Source: JAJPXI01 sp051867655 (GTDB lineage Bacteria > Bacillota > Clostridia > Oscillospirales > Oscillospiraceae). From it: DNA of 43,418 nt. Below, in pieces: positions 40,708 through 43,418 of this stretch. The stretch covers positions 1 to 43,418 of the forward strand of contig JBJDYV010000050.1 in assembly GCA_051867655.1 (NCBI GenBank). Reading direction: 5' to 3'. The position numbers and the translations under genes are program-made. The number at the start of each line of letters is the position of its first letter. The stretch's first letter is position 1. The notes beneath the pieces are model-generated. The model had not been told where the DNA came from. It saw only the letters and a program-made list of their open reading frames with translations, and ran no database searches.

Positions 40708-40784
40708 TTCTGTTTCCTCCTTCAAAGGGGCAACTGCCAGTACAGGATTGGTTGCTTCTATTGTACCAAGAGTCTGTGAATTTG

Positions 40785-41147
40785 TCATTCAGAATCCTCC
40801 ATCTTTTCTGTAAACTTTTCAGCCATAATGCGTTCCATTTTCCTGTCCAGCGTTTCTGTTCCGTCATAAGTGCCTGTGACGGAGTAGATCGTGCCGCCGA
40901 TCTCCTTCTGCAAAGTGAACTCCGGCAGCCAGAAAGCGGAGATGTTCTTTACATGGATGTGTCCGTCCTCGCCAAACCAGAAATTATGCCGGGGAGGGTC
41001 GGACGGCAGCGGTGCGGGTTTGAGATAGGGGTCGGGATTGGAGAAGTAATATCCCTCTGGCTCGTCGTGCTCCTGCTGTTCCCAGTCCTCAATCTCTGCC
41101 AAAAGCTCCGGATCGATTTCACGCTCATATGGTTTCTTCTTGCTCAT
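40785..41147 (-). CDS. TnpW-like transposon-encoded protein
   Basis: 120 residues. The C-terminal half (FTLQKEIGGTIYSVTGTYDG then KMERIM) resembles TnpW-type proteins of Tn4451-like elements, which accompany large serine recombinases. The N-terminal half is acidic and Pro-rich (DPELLAEIEDWEQQEHDEPE). Overlaps the longer recombinase start by 4 bases. Role unknown, perhaps accessory to transposition. Confidence 0.6.
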   Translation of the reverse strand: MSKKKPYEREIDPELLAEIEDWEQQEHDEPEGYYFSNPDPYLKPAPLPSDPPRHNFWFGEDGHIHVKNISAFWLPEFTLQKEIGGTIYSVTGTYDGTETLDRKMERIMAEKFTEKMEDSE

Positions 41148-41174
41148 AAGTGCCTCCTAAAATTTGTGTAAGAA

Positions 41175-42656
41175 TTAGTGTTCAATTTCCTGTTTTTTCT
41201 GCCGTGTAACGGCGTTCTGGCGCTCCTGCTCATGCTGTACCTCGTAGATGCTGTAATGGATGGCCCAGAGCTTTTTCGTGTCGGCATACAGGGGTGTAAG
41301 CTCCTGCTGCAACTCCCTGTACTCCGTTTCCAGACAGGCCTTTTCCTCACACCATGCGGCAGCGGGCAGCTTGCCGTCCACCACTTGTCCTTTCAGCTTG
41401 CGCTCCGCCATGTAGAATAGGCAAAGCGTATCGTCATGTTCTGCCTTGTACTTCTGGCGGGATTTCTCAAAACGGATGGTTTTCAGCTTGTCCGCAACAG
41501 GTTTTCCGGCCTTGTAATAATCCGCCATGCGAAGCAGCTCGTCCAACTCTTTTATGCGGGCCTGTTTCCCGGAAGCGAACTTTTTCAGCGAGTCAATTTT
41601 GCCCTGCATGGTGTGCAGAGCCGCGTCCAGATCATCAGCGTTGTAGAGGTGCTTAGCTTCCAGATAGCTGACCGCCTCGGACAGCTTTTTCAGATTGGCG
41701 ATCCTGGCCTTGCTGCTGTATGCGCCCTTGTTGCGGTTGTCATAGTAGGCGGACAGCAGCTCCACCAGTGTAGGCGGCTGGGGCTTGGACAGCTCAGCTT
41801 TTACTTCTTTCAGCCAGTCGATCAGGGCGGCAATTTTCTGTTTTGCCTCCCGGAGCATGGCGTTGGTTTTCCTGATCCAGCGGTTGAGATCGCCTTTATC
41901 GGTGCGGATGCCCTTGGTCTCCATGGCCCGGACAGTAGGCCCCTCATGCTGGGTGGGTATCTCTTCCACGCCCTGACGCTCAAAGCTGCGGTGGTCGATG
42001 CGGCAATCCAAACCCTGCTCGGCAAACCTGGCGTTGCAAAGTTCAGCCCATGCCTGCCGCCACGTTTCCAGTGTTTCCGGGCTGCCCCAGTCGGTTGTGG
42101 GGACGGCGTTGAATACAAAGTTCCCGGCTTCATCCCGGATGCGTTCCCCATGCTCGTCCAGCACATATTCCCGCCGCTGCTTGTTGCCCCATTTGCCGTC
42201 CGGCTCAATAGGCCGGATGGGACACATGACATGAAAATGCGGGTTCTGGATGCCGCCGTCCTCCTTGTCGGGGGAATGAACGGCGAAATCCACCACCATG
42301 CCCCGGCTCACAAAATTGTCCAACAAAAATTGCCTTGCAAGGTCGATGTTCTCCTGCATGGAGAACTCGTTCTGCAAAGCAATATCAAAGCTGTATGCAA
42401 GCTGGGCTTTGGCGTTTTTCTCGACCTTCTCTACGGCGTTCCAGAGTGTTTCACGGTCTGCGTACTCTGACGGAGCTTGGGATGGCAACAGGATTTCCGA
42501 ACAGATCACGCCGCCCTTTTTGGTGTAGTCGCTGCCCTCGCCGTAATACTCGCTGTGCAGCTTTTCGCCGGAGCGATAGGCGGCAGCAGCCACGGCAGAC
42601 TGTCCGGCGCTGCGCTTGATTTGTGTCACATGAAAATGGAATAATGCGATGGTCAG
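41175..42656 (-). CDS. MobQ/MobA-MobL family relaxase
   Basis: About 493 residues if started at CTG 42656, 484 from the first standard codon (GTG 42629). The family N-terminus ALFHFHVTQIKRSAGQSAVA lies partly upstream of the GTG, and the GTG has no ribosome site, so a non-standard start (CTG overlapping the DUF3847 stop as CTGA, or ATC 42650) is likely. Metal-binding HxH in NPHFHVMCPIRP. The C-terminal half is coiled-coil. Nicks oriT and pilots the strand during mobilization by a helper conjugative system. Confidence 0.9.
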   Translation of the reverse strand: MTIALFHFHVTQIKRSAGQSAVAAAAYRSGEKLHSEYYGEGSDYTKKGGVICSEILLPSQAPSEYADRETLWNAVEKVEKNAKAQLAYSFDIALQNEFSMQENIDLARQFLLDNFVSRGMVVDFAVHSPDKEDGGIQNPHFHVMCPIRPIEPDGKWGNKQRREYVLDEHGERIRDEAGNFVFNAVPTTDWGSPETLETWRQAWAELCNARFAEQGLDCRIDHRSFERQGVEEIPTQHEGPTVRAMETKGIRTDKGDLNRWIRKTNAMLREAKQKIAALIDWLKEVKAELSKPQPPTLVELLSAYYDNRNKGAYSSKARIANLKKLSEAVSYLEAKHLYNADDLDAALHTMQGKIDSLKKFASGKQARIKELDELLRMADYYKAGKPVADKLKTIRFEKSRQKYKAEHDDTLCLFYMAERKLKGQVVDGKLPAAAWCEEKACLETEYRELQQELTPLYADTKKLWAIHYSIYEVQHEQERQNAVTRQKKQEIEH

Positions 42657-42970
42657 GACCTCCCTTCGTATTCAGCACGGTTGTGTTCGTTGACCGCTTC
42701 CATGAGCAGACCCTTGACCTCCGGCAAGGAAAAGGCTTTTTCTGCAAAGGCATAGAACTCGGTTTCACTTAAAACCTTTGCCAGCGGGGCCACGCTCTCC
42801 ACAGCGGCTCCACGGGTAATAAGCCTGTGCGTCCGCTTCCGGCGGTCGCCTTTTTCATAGTAGGCGGCACGGTTTTCAAGCTGCTGCTGTTTGTGTCGAA
42901 GCTGGGCAAGCTGGCGTTCATTGGCGGCGATCTCGGCTTTCAGTTCCGGGATGGTTTTCTGTTTCGGCAT
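42653..42970 (-). CDS. DUF3847 family protein
   Basis: 105 residues: N-terminal coiled coil (ELKAEIAANERQLAQLRHKQ), basic KGDRRKRTHRLITRGA, then a helical tail. This small family is almost always next to MobA/MobL relaxases in Firmicutes elements, and may act as an accessory DNA-binding protein at oriT. ATG preceded by AAAGGAGG. Its stop overlaps the relaxase start region. Confidence 0.88.
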   Translation of the reverse strand: MPKQKTIPELKAEIAANERQLAQLRHKQQQLENRAAYYEKGDRRKRTHRLITRGAAVESVAPLAKVLSETEFYAFAEKAFSLPEVKGLLMEAVNEHNRAEYEGRS

Positions 42971-43015
42971 AGTACATGACCTCCTTTTGATGGGATGGAT
43001 AGGATGGATGGGACG

Positions 43016-43049
43016 AAAAAAGACCGCCTACATTTTCAGTAGACGGTCT
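43016..43049 (-). terminator. Intrinsic terminator upstream of the mob genes
   Basis: An 11-bp stem (43021-43031 with 43039-43049, one G-T pair), then six T on the - strand (43021-43016). It would stop transcripts entering from the right before DUF3847, or act as an attenuator of the mob operon. Confidence 0.85.
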
Positions 43050-43072
43050 GGCTAAGAGTATGGGATTTTCAG

Positions 43073-43123
43073 ACTTTGCGGCGGGGACGGTCTGCTGAAA
43101 GCAGATTGTTCCCGCTGCAAAGT
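43073..43123. repeat. Long imperfect inverted repeat with nested hairpin
   Basis: 15-base arms (43073-43087 and 43109-43123, one or two mismatches) enclose a perfect TCTGC/GCAGA hairpin (43091-43105). It is part of the non-coding 42971-43349 segment of the element. Confidence 0.75.
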
Positions 43124-43189
43124 GCGCTGGGATAGATGCCGCAGGCATCGCAAGGGAGGCACTCCCTTGTTCGGAACGCAGTGACGCAA

Positions 43190-43249
43190 AACAGCCCGGA
43201 CTTCAATCGTCCGGGCTGTTCGCCTCGCACACCGAGCCGCAGCGAGGCG
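43190..43249. repeat. Two consecutive perfect hairpins in the element's non-coding end
   Basis: Stem 1: 12 bp (43190-43201 with 43209-43220). Stem 2: 8 bp (43221-43228 with 43242-43249). Together with smaller hairpins (43154-43166, 43263-43275) they make this end highly structured as single strand, as expected near a transfer origin. Confidence 0.75.
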
Positions 43250-43293
43250 TTTCGGAGCGCAACCGCCGAAGGCGGCTCTAGGCGCGGAGATGA

Positions 43294-43334
43294 GCGCACA
43301 TACAGGGCATGCCCTGTATAGAAGTGCGCCATTC
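43294..43334 (+). other. Candidate oriT of MobQ type
   Basis: A perfect 20-bp palindrome, ATACAGGGCATGCCCTGTAT (43300-43319), is followed after one base by GAAGTGCGCCAT (43321-43332). The core AAGTGCGCC matches the nick region of the R1162/RSF1010-pSK41/pGO1 oriT family, where an inverted repeat is likewise followed by AAGTGCGCCC. An outer GCGCAC/GTGCGC pair (43294-43299, 43324-43329) encloses it. The nick would fall within GTGCGCC. It lies about 640 bases upstream of the MobQ gene. Confidence 0.7.
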
Positions 43335-43349
43335 GGTTTCAGATACTGC

Positions 43350-43418
43350 TTACTTCACAAAGAAGCGATACAGGAAGGTCACGATCTGGGCGCGGGTGCA
43401 GTTTGCGTTGGGACTGAA
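43350..43418 (-). CDS. 3' end of an SLH-domain surface protein (partial)
   Basis: Last 22 codons plus TAA, entering from beyond the right edge. The residues FSPNANCTRAQIVTFLYRFF form the end of an S-layer homology repeat (TRAQIVTFLYR is the typical core), which binds pyruvylated wall polymers. The rest of the protein is outside the window. Confidence 0.82.
   Translation of the reverse strand, partial: FSPNANCTRAQIVTFLYRFFVK

Larger units (their letters stand above)
38985..43345. mobile_element. Minimal integrative mobilizable element (TnpX/MobQ type)
   Basis: Contains a large serine recombinase, a TnpW-like protein, a MobQ relaxase, DUF3847 and an oriT, with no cargo gene. All genes are on the - strand. 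Lower GC and a more A/T-rich codon choice than the flanking ftsH/ligase genes. Ends are approximate: the left must fall between the thioesterase stop (38978) and the recombinase stop (39055), the right between oriT (43334) and the SLH gene stop (43350). I could not identify a direct repeat; serine recombinases of this type often use only a dinucleotide core. Confidence 0.75.

Noticed and set aside
43069..43332. Short open frames on both strands in the non-coding end of the mobile element
   Set aside because: They span strong hairpins, lack ribosome sites and show no protein-like composition; oriT and structured DNA explain the region.
1..43418. Window as a closed circle joining the left-edge surface gene to the right-edge SLH fragment (frames do match)
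   Set aside because: The fused residues (ALLSS then FSPNANCTR) do not make a normal SLH repeat, and a one-in-three chance frame match is weak. Both edges more likely fall in separate, repetitive surface-protein genes.
1..43418. CRISPR arrays, rRNA genes, insertion sequences with DDE transposases, phage genes
   Set aside because: I looked for regularly spaced repeats, rRNA signatures, transposase motifs and phage structural genes and saw none.

Overview
The window looks like chromosome of a high-GC, spore-forming gut Clostridia, most likely Oscillospiraceae (Flavonifractor/Oscillibacter/Intestinimonas-like). This is inferred from the sporulation genes spoIIID and yaaL-bofA, SLH-type surface proteins, a choloylglycine hydrolase, ECF and BioY vitamin transporters, frequent TTG starts with strong AGGAGG ribosome sites, and a TnpX/MobQ-type mobile element. 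Species cannot be fixed from sequence alone.

Layout. 1-1.4 kb: 5' part of a secreted InlB-repeat/GLUG-like surface protein (- strand) with a structured leader. 1.8-4.4 kb: cytidylate-kinase-like protein, MATE exporter and a small membrane protein. 4.4-5.6 kb: bioY under a textbook promoter/operator, and a cobalamin adenosyltransferase. 5.7-9.4 kb: bile-salt-hydrolase-like enzyme, a fused P-loop kinase paired with an ECF S component behind a transcription attenuator, DUF3842 and spoIIID.

9.4-16.9 kb: one - strand operon aroF-aroB-aroA-aroC-pheA-aroK-aroQ-aroE. It encodes all seven steps to chorismate plus the chorismate mutase/prephenate dehydratase for phenylalanine. It is preceded by a 32-codon leader peptide with eight aromatic codons, an antiterminator segment and a perfect intrinsic terminator, i.e. 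ribosome-mediated attenuation. I consider this the most informative regulatory discovery in the window.

17-23.1 kb: a likely catabolic island (BKACE/DUF849, CoA-transferase III, MFS, zinc dehydrogenase) with a divergent TetR regulator. 23.2-23.5 kb: tRNA-Gly(GCC) with scattered tRNA fragments. 23.5-30.7 kb: - strand run of a type IIA topoisomerase pair, small membrane protein, YitT, LUD protein and a transglutaminase-like lipoprotein. 30.8-31.4 kb: yaaL-bofA behind a SigE-like promoter. 31.4-34.3 kb: a P-type-ATPase-like protein with a degenerate catalytic core, and rlmB. 34.5-39 kb: ftsH, then an acyl-CoA ligase/thioesterase pair.

39-43.34 kb: a minimal mobilizable element (large serine recombinase, TnpW-like protein, MobQ relaxase, DUF3847, hairpin-rich DNA and a recognisable MobQ-type oriT). 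43.35 kb to the end: the 3' tip of an SLH-domain gene.
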